A stretch of DNA of 64,000 nucleotides from Demequina salsinemoris (GCF_000974805.1 NZ_BBQZ01000002.1:499510-563509); one strand, 5' to 3'. Positions 8,613-17,018 are shown, numbered from the stretch's first letter. A program made the numbers and translations. Notes: generated from the sequence alone by a model not told the origin.

Positions 8613-9395
8613 ATGCATGCAGTTCCGTCGTGCGTCGTCGTGACCGGCGCGAGCTCGGGCTTCGGCGCCGAGTTCGCGCGGCGATTCGCCCAGCGGGGCG
8701 CCGACGTCGTGCTCGTCGCGCGTCGTCGAGATCGGCTCGAGGAGCTCGCATCGCAGCTCCAGGACTCGGGTCGGGTGCGCGCCTATCCGATCGCCGTCGA
8801 CCTCGCGAAGCCCGGCGCGGTCGACGACCTCATGGACGAGCTCGCCGTGCGCGGGCTGAGGCCCGACGGCCTCGTCAACTGCGCGGGCTTCGGCATCGAC
8901 GGCCCTTTCGCCGATGCGGACCCCGCGCGCGTGACCTCCCTGGTCCAGGTCAACGTCACGGCGCTCACCGAGCTGACGCATCGTCTGCTGCCTTCGATCC
9001 TCGCCTCCGGCAGCGGGGTGCTGGTGAACGTCGCCAGCACCGCGGCGTTCCAGCCGATCCCTCAGATCGCGCTGTACGCCGCGTCGAAGGCGTACGTGCG
9101 TACGCTCACCGAGGCCATCTGGCAGGAGGCGAAGGGCTCCGGCGCGAGGATCCTCGCGCTGTGCCCCGGACCGTCTCGGACCGAGTTCTTCGCGGCCGCG
9201 GGATCGGAGCGGTTCAACGTCGGCCAGATGGTGTCCACCGACGAGGTCGTCGACGCCGCGTTCGACGCGCTCGCGCACCAGGGCGCGGGCCCCACCCGGA
9301 TCGTCGGCTGGCGCAACGCCGTCCAGGCCCATCTCCCCCGCATCGTCCCGACACGAGCGGCGCTCGCCGTCACCGCCGGGCTCACGAAGGACTGA
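8613..9395 (+). CDS. Short-chain dehydrogenase/reductase (SDR)
   Basis: This 260-residue NAD(P)-dependent oxidoreductase has the cofactor motif TGASSGFG at residues 11-18 and the active-site Tyr155/Lys159 in LYAASKAYV, with Ser in NVASTAAF upstream. It resembles the classical DltE/YqjQ-like SDRs that act on hydrophobic alcohols or ketones. The ATG at 8613 follows a GAGAGG ribosome site; an upstream in-frame ATG at 8535 would add 26 unlikely residues. It is the first gene of a tight operon (3 bases to tetR) with an SCP2-like protein, an aminotransferase and an exporter. It may therefore interconvert alcohol and ketone before or after transamination; this is inference. Confidence 0.82.
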   Translation: MHAVPSCVVVTGASSGFGAEFARRFAQRGADVVLVARRRDRLEELASQLQDSGRVRAYPIAVDLAKPGAVDDLMDELAVRGLRPDGLVNCAGFGIDGPFADADPARVTSLVQVNVTALTELTHRLLPSILASGSGVLVNVASTAAFQPIPQIALYAASKAYVRTLTEAIWQEAKGSGARILALCPGPSRTEFFAAAGSERFNVGQMVSTDEVVDAAFDALAHQGAGPTRIVGWRNAVQAHLPRIVPTRAALAVTAGLTKD

Positions 9396-9398
9396 CCC

Positions 9399-10004
9399 AT
9401 GGCACGCATCCCCCTCGAGGAGCGACGCCGGCTGCTCATCGCGGCGACGCTCACCGTGATCGAGCGCGACGGCATCGCCGGCGCGACCGCGCGCCGCATC
9501 GTCCAGCAGGCGGACATGCCCCTCGGCGCCCTGCACTACGCCTTCGAGAACGTCGAGGACCTCCTCGCGGCGGCCGCCGACGCGGTCACCGACAACGAGC
9601 GGCTCGCCGCCGAGCGAGGACTCGCCGAGGGCGGCGCCGCCCCGGATCTCACGGACCTGCTCGTCGCGGGCATGGAGCGCTACGTCGACCTGCTCAAGGC
9701 GCGCCCCGGTCACGAGCTCGCCTTCCTCGAGCTCATGCTGCACTCGTCGAGGGCGCGACTCGACGCGCCGCCCGCACCCGGCCGCTACGAGGCGTCCTAC
9801 GAGGTCGTCGCCGCACTGCTCGCGCAGGCCGCGGATGCCGCCGGCGCGGCGTGGACCCGTCCCGTGCGCGAGCTCGCGCGCCACACCGTCTCGACGCTCG
9901 ACGGCATCACGACCACCTGGCTCGCCGACCACGACGACGCGGCCGCCCTCGCGACCGCCCGCTTCCACGCCCACGCGCTCACCGCGCTGACCACACCCGC
10001 CTAG
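9399..10004 (+). CDS. TetR-family transcriptional regulator
   Basis: This 201-residue regulator has an N-terminal helix-turn-helix (about residues 25-50: GATARRIVQQADMPLGALHY) and an all-helical ligand domain. It is embedded in the operon, starting 3 bases after the SDR gene and ending 16 bases before the next gene, so it is probably the autoregulator of this pathway. No operator was clearly identified in the 230-base region upstream of the SDR gene. Confidence 0.85.
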   Translation: MARIPLEERRRLLIAATLTVIERDGIAGATARRIVQQADMPLGALHYAFENVEDLLAAAADAVTDNERLAAERGLAEGGAAPDLTDLLVAGMERYVDLLKARPGHELAFLELMLHSSRARLDAPPAPGRYEASYEVVAALLAQAADAAGAAWTRPVRELARHTVSTLDGITTTWLADHDDAAALATARFHAHALTALTTPA

Positions 10005-10020
10005 CCGCAAGGAGTCCACG

Positions 10021-10797
10021 TTGCTCACCGATCTCAACCCTCGCGTGACCGCGCACATCAACGCGCACGCGGTGCTCGGGGCCCTGCCCGTGCTCGTCGC
10101 GCGCGTGCCCGAGGCACGCGCCGCGCTCGCCGGCCTCGACCGGCCCACGACCGTCACCCTCAAGGCTCCCGGCGTCGCCGACGCCTCCTACACCTTCACG
10201 ACGGATGCCGTCGTCCCCGGTGCTCAGGACGGCGCGCGCCGGGTGACGCTCGTGTTCACCTCGCCCAAGCACCTCAACCGGATGGTGGACGGCGAGGCGC
10301 AGCCGCTCCCGGTCGCCTCGCCCGCAGGACTGAAGTTCCTCACCGGGCCGTTCTCGACGCTGGCCGACCTGCTCGGGACCTACCTGCGCCCCGCGGACGA
10401 GGCGCTCGCGGACCCCGAGTTCAAGACGACCTCGACCCTGATGACCCTCAACGTCGCGGCGGCCGCGATCGCCCAGGTCGCGAACGAGGACCGCTCGGGC
10501 CGCTTCTCCGCCTCGATGGTCCCCGACGGGCAGGTCGCGCTCGAGGTGGGCGACGACATCGACCTGCGCCTTCACGTCGAGGACAACGTCTTCACCTTCG
10601 TTCCCGGCACCCCGACGGCCCCCGCCCGCGCCGCGCTGCGCTTCGCGGACCTCGACGTCGCGGGCGACGTGCTCGCGGGCCGCGCTTCGGCGCTGGGCTC
10701 CATCTGCGACGGAACGCTCGGCATGCGGGGCTACATCCCGATGCTCGACAACGTCAGCCGCATCCTCGACCGCGTCGGCCACTACCTCGGAGACTGA
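10021..10797 (+). CDS. Hypothetical protein with SCP2-like lipid-binding features
   Basis: This 258-residue soluble protein starts at a TTG preceded by AAGGAG. It has no confident family assignment. Two segments resemble the SCP2 sterol-carrier pattern of a beta strand followed by a helix with L-x-G. The first is near residue 80 (VTLVFTSPKHLNRMVDGEA), and the second is near residue 200 (ALRFADLDVAGDVLAGRA), ending in GTLGMRGYIPMLDN. A tandem SCP2-like fold would make it a carrier of a hydrophobic metabolite. It sits 2 bases before the aminotransferase gene, so the two products probably work together. The gene is surely real; its function is inferred weakly. Confidence 0.7.
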   Translation: MLTDLNPRVTAHINAHAVLGALPVLVARVPEARAALAGLDRPTTVTLKAPGVADASYTFTTDAVVPGAQDGARRVTLVFTSPKHLNRMVDGEAQPLPVASPAGLKFLTGPFSTLADLLGTYLRPADEALADPEFKTTSTLMTLNVAAAAIAQVANEDRSGRFSASMVPDGQVALEVGDDIDLRLHVEDNVFTFVPGTPTAPARAALRFADLDVAGDVLAGRASALGSICDGTLGMRGYIPMLDNVSRILDRVGHYLGD

Positions 10798-10799
10798 TC

Positions 10800-12062
10800 A
10801 TGACCACCACCCCCATCGCCCCCTTCACCTACGCCAAGTCCTTCGAGGCCTTCGACCGCGCCGCGAAGGTCATCCCCGCCGGCGTCCCCGGACACCTCGG
10901 CCCCTCCGAGGGCTGCTTCATCCCGAACAAGGCGTTCCCGCGCTTCTCCTCGCGAGCCGAGGGCTCGCGCTTCTGGGACCTCGACGGCAACGAGTACCTC
11001 GACTACATGTGCGCCTACGGGCCCAACGTGCTCGGCTACGGGGACCCCGACGTCGACGCGGCCGCCGCCGCGCAGGCCCGCATCGAGGACGTCGTCACCC
11101 TGCCCTCGACCGTCATGGTCGACCTGGCCGAGCTGCTCGTCGACACCGTGGCCTCCGCCGACTGGGCGTTCTTCGCCAAGAACGGCGGCGACACCACGAC
11201 GCTCGCGATGATGACCGCCCGCGCGCACACGCGCCGCAAGAAGATCGTCTTCGTCAAGGGCTACTACCACGGGGTCGCGCCCTGGACCCAGAAGCTCGAC
11301 TACCCGGGCGTGATCGAGGAGGACGTCGCGAACAACCTCTACGTGCCGTGGAACGACCTCGTCGCGCTCGAGGAGATGTTCGTCAAGCATGAGGGCGAGA
11401 TCGCCGCGTTCATCTCGACGCCGTACTTCCACGGCAACTTCCTCGACAACGAGCTTCCGGCGCCCGGCTACTGGCAGGGCGTGCGCGACCTGTGCGACAG
11501 GTACGGCGTCGTCCTGATCATGGACGATGTGCGCGCCGGCTGGCGCCTCGACCTCGCCGGATCCGACCACCACTACGGCATCGAGGCGGATCTCATCTGC
11601 TTCTGCAAGGCGATCGGCAACGGCTACAACCTGTCGGCGCTGTGCGGCAAGGAGGAGTTCAAGGAGTCGGTCGCCTCCCTGACCTACACCGGCTCGTACT
11701 GGATGAGCGCGGTGCCGTTCGCGGCGTCGATCGCGACGATCACCAAGCTCAAGGAGCTCGACGCGCCCGCTCTGTTCCGCACGCAGGGCGAGAAGGTCAC
11801 GACCGGACTCGTCGGGGCTGCGGCCAACCACGGCCTGAACCTCGTGGCCTCGGGCGAGCCCGCCCTGTTCTACCTGCGCCTCGCCGACGACGACTCCCTC
11901 CTCATGCACCAGGAGTGGGTCGCGGAATGCGTGCAGCGCGGCCTGTGGATCACGTCGCACCACAACCACTTCCTCAACGCGTCGCTCACCGACGCCGACA
12001 TCGACCGGACCATCGAGATCGCCGACGAGGCCTTCCGCATCGTCGCCGCCCGCCACGGCTGA
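10800..12062 (+). CDS. Class III PLP-dependent aminotransferase (glutamate-1-semialdehyde aminomutase-like)
   Basis: This 420-residue pyridoxal-phosphate enzyme has the cofactor Asp in LIMDDVRAGW (about 242) and the Schiff-base Lys270 in ICFCKAIGNGYNLSAL. The N-terminal half carries PAGVPGHLGPSEG and FAKNGGDTTTLAMMTAR, typical of glutamate-1-semialdehyde 2,1-aminomutase-like enzymes. It is unlikely to be HemL itself because it lies in a catabolic or biosynthetic-looking operon away from haem genes. With the neighbouring SDR it could convert an alcohol to an amine, or the reverse. The true substrate is unknown. Confidence 0.85.
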   Translation: MTTTPIAPFTYAKSFEAFDRAAKVIPAGVPGHLGPSEGCFIPNKAFPRFSSRAEGSRFWDLDGNEYLDYMCAYGPNVLGYGDPDVDAAAAAQARIEDVVTLPSTVMVDLAELLVDTVASADWAFFAKNGGDTTTLAMMTARAHTRRKKIVFVKGYYHGVAPWTQKLDYPGVIEEDVANNLYVPWNDLVALEEMFVKHEGEIAAFISTPYFHGNFLDNELPAPGYWQGVRDLCDRYGVVLIMDDVRAGWRLDLAGSDHHYGIEADLICFCKAIGNGYNLSALCGKEEFKESVASLTYTGSYWMSAVPFAASIATITKLKELDAPALFRTQGEKVTTGLVGAAANHGLNLVASGEPALFYLRLADDDSLLMHQEWVAECVQRGLWITSHHNHFLNASLTDADIDRTIEIADEAFRIVAARHG

Positions 12063-12091
12063 CCGCCTCCCCACCCAGCGAAGGAGTCCCC

Positions 12092-13348
12092 TTGACGACG
12101 CTCGCCCCCTCCCCCGTGTCCCAGGGCACCGAACGCCTCGGTGTCACCGCCGCCTACGTCGCGCAGGGCCTCAGCTACGCGACGGTCGTGACGGCGCTGC
12201 CGTTCTTCAAGGACCGGTACGGCATCTCCGAGGACATCGTGTCGCTCATCACGCTCACGGTCGTGATCGGCGCAGCCGCCGGATCGGTGCTCGCGGACAG
12301 GATCTCGGTGCGCTGGGGCTCCCGGGCCTCGCTGATCCTCGCGCTCGCGACCCAGGCGGTCGCCCTCGTCGCCGTGATGCTTCCCGTGCCGTTCCCGCTG
12401 TTCTGGGCCTTCTTCGGCGTCTACGGCCTGGGGCTGGGCGGCGTCGACGCGTCGGCTGCGATGCAGGCGGTGCTCGTGCAGCGGCGGATCGGACGCTCCG
12501 TGATGGGCTCGTTCTTCGCCACGGCGACGGCCGCCTCCGCGGTGGGCGCGGTGCTCATGTCCGGCGCCTCCGGCTCCTCGCTCGGCGCGGGCCTCGCGAT
12601 CGGCGTCGCGGCCGCGGTCGCCGCTTCGGTCGCCTTCGTCGGGGTGCGGATCTTCGACCGCACGCGTGAGGAGCGGGCCACGACCCCTGAGGCCAAGGCC
12701 GGGCGCGCGCCGATCCCGACGCTGGGCCTCATGCTCGTGGGCTTCGTCGTCTTCGCGGCGTTCACCGCGGACTCGACGCTCAGCACCTGGACGACGCTGT
12801 ACCTCCAGGACGAGCTCGCCGTCACCGGTTCGGTGGTCGTCCTGGGTCTCGCCTTCACCATCGCGCCGCTCGGTTACGGCACGTACCAGGTGACGACGCT
12901 CGTCAGCCGCCTGGGGTCCGACTTCGTGGTGCGCCGGTGGGGGCGCGCGCCGCTCGCGTTCGTGACCGCGATCGTCGGGGCGGTCGGGCTCGCGGCCATG
13001 GCGCTGCTGCCGAGCACGGGGACGGTCTTCGCCGGCATCGCGCTCGCCGGCCTGGGCGTCGGAGCCCTCGTGCCCCTCGCGTACTCGGCGGCCGGCGATA
13101 TCGAACCGAGTCGCTCGGACGAGATCGTGGCCCGCGTGAACCTCTTCACGTACCCCGGATCGGTCATCGGCGCCGTGGTTCCGGGGCTCGTCGCTGCTTC
13201 GATCGGTTACGGACCGTCACTCCTGGTAGCCGCCGTGTTGCTGCTCCCGGTACTTGCGGTTGTGCCCCGCTTCAGGGCTCCCACCCAGGGGATCTCTGGC
13301 GAGGCCGACAGGGCGCCGGAAGAGGCACTCGACGCCGCGACCGACTGA
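12092..13348 (+). CDS. MFS transporter
   Basis: This 418-residue membrane protein has about 12 hydrophobic segments and the major-facilitator loop motif ADRISVRWGSRASL after the second helix. The TTG start at 12092 follows AAGGAG, and the 29-base gap to the aminotransferase gene indicates co-transcription. It is probably the exporter or importer of the compound handled by the operon. The middle loop (RTREERATTPEAKAGRA) is the usual cytoplasmic loop between the two six-helix halves. Confidence 0.85.
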   Translation: MTTLAPSPVSQGTERLGVTAAYVAQGLSYATVVTALPFFKDRYGISEDIVSLITLTVVIGAAAGSVLADRISVRWGSRASLILALATQAVALVAVMLPVPFPLFWAFFGVYGLGLGGVDASAAMQAVLVQRRIGRSVMGSFFATATAASAVGAVLMSGASGSSLGAGLAIGVAAAVAASVAFVGVRIFDRTREERATTPEAKAGRAPIPTLGLMLVGFVVFAAFTADSTLSTWTTLYLQDELAVTGSVVVLGLAFTIAPLGYGTYQVTTLVSRLGSDFVVRRWGRAPLAFVTAIVGAVGLAAMALLPSTGTVFAGIALAGLGVGALVPLAYSAAGDIEPSRSDEIVARVNLFTYPGSVIGAVVPGLVAASIGYGPSLLVAAVLLLPVLAVVPRFRAPTQGISGEADRAPEEALDAATD

Positions 13349-13364
13349 CACTCCATGACCGAAT

Positions 13365-13394
13365 GTTCTCAAAAATGAACGCGGATCGCGTATC
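13365..13394 (+). promoter_or_regulatory. Promoter with GTTC-N8-GAAC dyad upstream of tetR
   Basis: An inverted repeat GTTC (13365-13368) / GAAC (13377-13380) overlaps a -35-like TTCTCA (13366-13371). A -10-like TATCAT (13389-13394) follows at 17-base spacing. The ATG of the following tetR gene is at 13404, so its transcript would be leaderless or nearly so. The dyad would suit autoregulation. Promoter strength is inferred only from sequence. Confidence 0.5.
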
Positions 13395-13403
13395 ATCGTC
13401 GTC

Positions 13404-14057
13404 ATGAACGAGGATCGACCCATCGGAGCCCGTGAGGCCGCACGTCGTCGTGTGAGCGGAGCGCTCGCTTCAGCAGCCAGGTCGCTCGTGGCCGAGAACG
13501 GCTATGACGACACCACCATCGAGATGATCGCGGAGCGTGCGGGAGTGTCCCGTCGCACGTTCTTCCGTCACTTCGAGACGAAGGACGCGGTGCTGCTGCA
13601 CTTCTACGACGAGCTCGGCGATCAGATCGTCGAGGCGATCGATCAGGCCGCCGACGAGCTGCCGATGCAGTTCGCGCTGAGCGAGGCGTTCCGCGTGGTC
13701 GAGCGCTTCCTGTCCGATCCGGTCGAGCACGCGTCACAGGTTGCGCTCGTGCAGATGATCTCCGAGTCCCCGCGCCTCGACGCCGCGCGCAACTACCGGC
13801 GCCGCCGCACCGTCGAGCTCGCAACCCACGCGCTCATGCGGCGCGAGCAGCGTCAGGGCCGCGAGATCAGCCGCCTCGTGGCAGGAGCGATCTCGGGCGC
13901 CACGTTCTCGTGCCTCTACGCAGCCGAGCACGAGTACCTCCGGGACCCGTCGCAGGACCCGGTGGGCCTTTTCGACGAGGCCGCAGCCGGCGTCTACGCG
14001 GCGATGACCGATTCCTACGCATTCAGGGAGCAGGAGGCGGCCGCCGCGGCGTCCTGA
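13404..14057 (+). CDS. TetR-family transcriptional regulator
   Basis: This 217-residue regulator has a helix-turn-helix at about residues 30-60 (TTIEMIAERAGVSRRTFFRHF), a mycofactocin/AcrR-like TetR type. The C-terminal domain is helical with an acidic-to-basic mix. It has its own promoter with a dyad and is followed by a strong terminator, so it is separate from the preceding MFS operon. It may nevertheless regulate that operon. Confidence 0.85.
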   Translation: MNEDRPIGAREAARRRVSGALASAARSLVAENGYDDTTIEMIAERAGVSRRTFFRHFETKDAVLLHFYDELGDQIVEAIDQAADELPMQFALSEAFRVVERFLSDPVEHASQVALVQMISESPRLDAARNYRRRRTVELATHALMRREQRQGREISRLVAGAISGATFSCLYAAEHEYLRDPSQDPVGLFDEAAAGVYAAMTDSYAFREQEAAAAAS

Positions 14058-14077
14058 GCCGCGACATACCCGATCCG

Positions 14078-14115
14078 CTGAGCCGGGCAGCACCTCATGG
14101 GGCTGCCCGGCTCAG
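14078..14115. terminator. Bidirectional hairpin terminator
   Basis: A 14-base perfect inverted repeat has arms CTGAGCCGGGCAGC (14078-14091) and GCTGCCCGGCTCAG (14102-14115) with a 10-base loop. It lies between the convergent tetR gene (stop 14057) and the CPVC membrane-protein gene (stop 14151). Confidence 0.75.
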
Positions 14116-14150
14116 CCGTCTCCACGTGCGTTCGATGAGGGCCGGAAGCC

Positions 14151-14627
14151 TCAAGCCACCGGCTGCGCCGTGCGAGGGATGACGCACGACCGCTCGCGTC
14201 GGACGCGCGCCACGAAGGCCCAGCCGAGCAGTCCGATCGCGCCGATGGCCAGGTAGGGCTGGATCGGCTCGAACCACTGGATGGCGCCGGTGTAGCCGAG
14301 GGCGAGCAGGACGATCTTGTTGCACACAGGGCATCCCACAGCGAAGAAGGTGACGATGCCTCCCGCCATGCCGAGCCTGCCCTCCTTCTCGGTGCGCGCT
14401 TCCTCAGGCGCCGCGACGTAGGTGGCGGCGACCAGGCCTGCCAGCACCGAGCTGATGCCGAGCGCCCACCATGACCACGGGGTCGGCGGGATCTCGCGAC
14501 CGAAGAGGGGGTTCGGGATCAGGTCGGTCGGTATGGCGATGAACAGGAACGTCGCCACGGCGGTGCCGAGCGCGAACCACCACCGACGCGCGGGCCAGGC
14601 GCGCAGGGACTCGAGGAGCAGCGTCAT
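14151..14627 (-). CDS. Small integral membrane protein with a CPVC motif
   Basis: This 158-residue protein has four to five predicted membrane helices. A CPVC dithiol (FFAVGCPVCNKIVLLALGY) lies at the start of a helix, typical of a conserved but uncharacterised membrane family that may handle thiols, persulfides or metals. The ATG at 14625-14627 is preferred. An ATG six codons upstream (14645) falls inside a perfect operator-like palindrome. The C-terminal tail is basic and cytoplasmic, with one further Cys (RERSCVIP). Function is unknown; regulation by a CsoR-family repressor is inferred from the palindrome. Confidence 0.75.
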   Translation of the reverse strand: MTLLLESLRAWPARRWWFALGTAVATFLFIAIPTDLIPNPLFGREIPPTPWSWWALGISSVLAGLVAATYVAAPEEARTEKEGRLGMAGGIVTFFAVGCPVCNKIVLLALGYTGAIQWFEPIQPYLAIGAIGLLGWAFVARVRRERSCVIPRTAQPVA

Positions 14628-14636
14628 GCGACGAGG

Positions 14637-14652
14637 ATACCCCATGGGGTAT
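14637..14652. promoter_or_regulatory. CsoR-family-type palindrome
   Basis: ATACCCCATGGGGTAT is a perfect 16-base palindrome. It matches the TACCCC-GGGGTA pattern bound by CsoR/CstR/FrmR-type repressors. It sits 10 bases upstream of the preferred start of the CPVC membrane-protein gene, a position suited to repression. Confidence 0.6.
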
Positions 14653-14668
14653 TCCAGATCCGGGGACC

Positions 14669-15520
14669 TCAGGCGACGCGTGCGAGCAGCGCCTCGAGCA
14701 TCGTGAGCACTCCCTGCTCGGCATTCGAGGGTGCGCGGTACCGCGCCGCCGCGGCGACGTCAGGGTGCGCGTTCGACATCGCGAACGACAGGTCCGCGTG
14801 AGACATCATCTCGAGGTCGTTGAGGAAGTCCCCGAAGACGGCCGTCTGCGCCTGCGACACGCCGAGCGACCCCTGCAGGGCGGCCAGCGCGCGCCCCTTG
14901 TTGACGCCGGGCGCCATCACGTCGGCCCAGTGGTGATCCGAGACGACGATGCGGACGCGGTCGCCGAACGGCGCGAGCGCCTCGGCCGCGCCCTCGGCCC
15001 CTCCGAAGTCGTAGATGGCGACCTTGAGGAAGTCGTCCTCCGCGTCATGCAGGTCCTCGAGGACGGTGAGCGCCTTGTAGTAGTGCACGACCTTGTCCAT
15101 GAACGCATGATCCGTGCGCTCGACATAGGCGGAGCGCTTCCCGCACAGCACGACGCCGAGATCGGCGCCGGCCGCGGAGCGCGCCCTGAGCGCGTCGATC
15201 AGCCCCGGCACGACCCCGTCGGGCAGCGGGTCGGAGCTGACCTCCTGACCCTCCTTCACCACGTAGGCGCCGTTCTCCGCGATGTAGTCGAGCCCCTCGC
15301 CCACCTGGCCGAACTGCTCGGCGAGCGTCGCGTACTGGCGGCCCGAGGCGGGCGCGAAGGCGATGCCGCGCTCATGGAGCCGGTCGAGCATCGGCCACAG
15401 GCCATCGGGGATGCGCTTGTGCTCGTCGAGCAGCGTGCCGTCCATGTCGCACACCACCAGCCGAAGATCGAGCGGGGCGTCGGGCAGCTGGTCGATGAAG
15501 CGCATTTCCACGCCTGGCAT
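14669..15520 (-). CDS. HAD-superfamily hydrolase, Cof type
   Basis: This phosphatase has about 283 residues. Motif I, VVCDMDGTLLDE, places the nucleophile at Asp25 and the acid/base at Asp27. Motif II lies in APASGRQ, the Lys in NKGRALAAL, and motif IV in FGDFLNDLEMM. The cap arrangement and length fit the Cof/YbhA class (HAD-IIB) that dephosphorylates sugar phosphates or cofactors. The start is uncertain: ATG at 15520 or 15505 are both possible and neither has a good ribosome site. The gene diverges from the esterase gene that starts 46 bases away. Confidence 0.82.
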   Translation of the reverse strand: MPGVEMRFIDQLPDAPLDLRLVVCDMDGTLLDEHKRIPDGLWPMLDRLHERGIAFAPASGRQYATLAEQFGQVGEGLDYIAENGAYVVKEGQEVSSDPLPDGVVPGLIDALRARSAAGADLGVVLCGKRSAYVERTDHAFMDKVVHYYKALTVLEDLHDAEDDFLKVAIYDFGGAEGAAEALAPFGDRVRIVVSDHHWADVMAPGVNKGRALAALQGSLGVSQAQTAVFGDFLNDLEMMSHADLSFAMSNAHPDVAAAARYRAPSNAEQGVLTMLEALLARVA

Positions 15521-15566
15521 GCTACCCGGTGCCGCCGAGCCGCCCTTCGCGCGGAATACTGGGCGC

Positions 15567-16202
15567 ATGACCAGCCTCCTGTCCGTCACCTCGTCCTCGT
15601 GGCCCTCGATCGACGATGCCGTCGAGGGGCCGCTCCTGCTGATGCTGCACGGCTACGGGTCGAACGAGCACGACCTCGCGGGCCTCGCGCCCATGCTCCC
15701 CCGGACGATGCCGTGGGCGTCCGTGCGGGCCCCGCTCGAGATGGGCTTCGACGGCGCGGCGTGGTTCCCGCTCCAGGCGCCGACCCTCGCCTATCGGCCC
15801 GATGCGGTCGCGAAGGCGACCGAGGACCTGTGGGCCTGGATCGACAAGAACGTGCCGGCATCGGCGCCGATCCTCCCGCTCGGCTTCTCGCAGGGCGGAC
15901 TCATGGCGCTGCAGCTCCTCCGCACGCGACCCGAACGGCTCGCGGGAGCGATCGTCCTGTCGGGCTTCGTGGCCGACGTTCCCGGACCCGCGGACGAGCG
16001 GCTGGCCGCCCTGCGCCCGCCCGTGCTGTGGGCCCGCGGCGACGCCGACATGGTGATCCCGCCCGCCGAGGTGGCACGCATGGAGCGTTGGCTCCCGACC
16101 CACGCCGCCGCGACGATCAGGCTGCACGATCGCCTCGGCCACGGCATCGACGAGCGCGTCATGGGCGACGTCATCGCATTCATCGACAGCCTGGAAGGCT
16201 GA
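15567..16202 (+). CDS. Alpha/beta-hydrolase, phospholipase/carboxylesterase family
   Basis: This 211-residue hydrolase has HGYGSNEHDL near residue 29 (oxyanion region), the nucleophile Ser108 in GFSQGG, the acid in WARGDADMVIPP and the catalytic His in LGHGID. Length and motifs match the YpfH/acyl-protein thioesterase-like carboxylesterases. It probably hydrolyses short-chain esters or thioesters in the cytoplasm. No ribosome site precedes the ATG, and a -10-like GAATACT ends just 6 bases upstream, so a leaderless transcript is plausible. Confidence 0.82.
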   Translation: MTSLLSVTSSSWPSIDDAVEGPLLLMLHGYGSNEHDLAGLAPMLPRTMPWASVRAPLEMGFDGAAWFPLQAPTLAYRPDAVAKATEDLWAWIDKNVPASAPILPLGFSQGGLMALQLLRTRPERLAGAIVLSGFVADVPGPADERLAALRPPVLWARGDADMVIPPAEVARMERWLPTHAAATIRLHDRLGHGIDERVMGDVIAFIDSLEG

Positions 16203-16267
16203 GCCGCCCGCTCCACCCGGCGACACGCTGTCGCATTCATCACACCGTGTCACTCCATGTCACATCA

Positions 16268-16294
16268 CTGTACTAAACTGACTAGTCAGTACAG
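16268..16294. promoter_or_regulatory. TetR-type operator of the ABC-Pip-tetR operon
   Basis: A 14-base perfect palindrome ACTGACTAGTCAGT (16277-16290) is nested inside outer arms CTGTACT (16268-16274) and AGTACAG (16288-16294). It lies immediately before the AGAAGGAG ribosome site of the first gene. It is probably bound by the TetR protein encoded at the end of the operon. Confidence 0.65.
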
Positions 16295-16304
16295 AAGGAG
16301 TGAC

Positions 16305-17018
16305 ATGACCACCGAATCGACCCTCGCTCCGACGCACGATGCGCCGGCGGCGACTCCCCCCGTCCTCGACATCCGCGCCGCAGGCGTCTCGACGCGCAGG
16401 GCCTCCGTCTACGGTCCGCTCGATGCCCGCATCTCTCAGCCGATCACGCTCGTGCTCGGCGACCGCGGCTCGGGCCGCACCTCGCTGCTGCTGTCCGTCG
16501 GCGGTCGCATGCGCCTGTCGAAGGGCAGCATCCGCACCCTCGGCTACGACGTGACCAAGAATGCGCGCCGCGTCCGCAACTTCACCGCCCTGGCCGGCTT
16601 CGATGCGATCGACCGCCCCGACGGCGCCGCGCGCATCGCGGAGGTCATCCGCGAACGCCAGACCTGGCTCGCACCCTGGTACCGCCGCGTCCCCGCGCCC
16701 ACTCCCCGCATCGTCCATGACCTGCTCGCCGCCGTGTACGGCGACGTCCCCGTCCCCACCTCGGGAAGCCTCGTGCGCGACCTCACGGAAGGCCAGGAGC
16801 TGCTCCTGCGGGTCGCGCTCGCTCTCATCGAGGAGCCCCGACTCCTGCTCGTCGACGATCTCGACGACGTCAAGAACCCCGCGGAGCGCGCGAAGGTCGC
16901 CGCCCGCCTCCAGGCGATCGCCCTGAGCGGCATCGCCGTCGTCGTCGGGTCCGCCGACCCGAGGGACGCCGCGTTCTTCGACGCCGACCTCGTCGACACC
17001 GTCTCACTGTCACGCTGA
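16305..17018 (+). CDS. ABC-transporter-like ATPase domain protein
   Basis: This 237-residue protein has a Walker A variant GDRGSGRTSLL, a divergent signature region (LTEGQELLLRVALAL) and a Walker B-like LLLVDDLDDV. The N-terminal 30 residues are Ala/Pro/Thr rich. It is shorter and more divergent than transporter ATPases. Such proteins commonly accompany YhgE/Pip membrane proteins in actinobacteria and may energise them. An AGAAGGAG ribosome site supports the start at 16305. Confidence 0.75.
   Translation: MTTESTLAPTHDAPAATPPVLDIRAAGVSTRRASVYGPLDARISQPITLVLGDRGSGRTSLLLSVGGRMRLSKGSIRTLGYDVTKNARRVRNFTALAGFDAIDRPDGAARIAEVIRERQTWLAPWYRRVPAPTPRIVHDLLAAVYGDVPVPTSGSLVRDLTEGQELLLRVALALIEEPRLLLVDDLDDVKNPAERAKVAARLQAIALSGIAVVVGSADPRDAAFFDADLVDTVSLSR

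Noticed and set aside
10800-12062. hemL (glutamate-1-semialdehyde aminomutase of haem synthesis)
   Set aside because: Motifs are similar, but the gene lies in an SDR/MFS operon with no haem genes nearby and deviates at the Lys region (FCKAIGNGYNL), so a different substrate is more likely.
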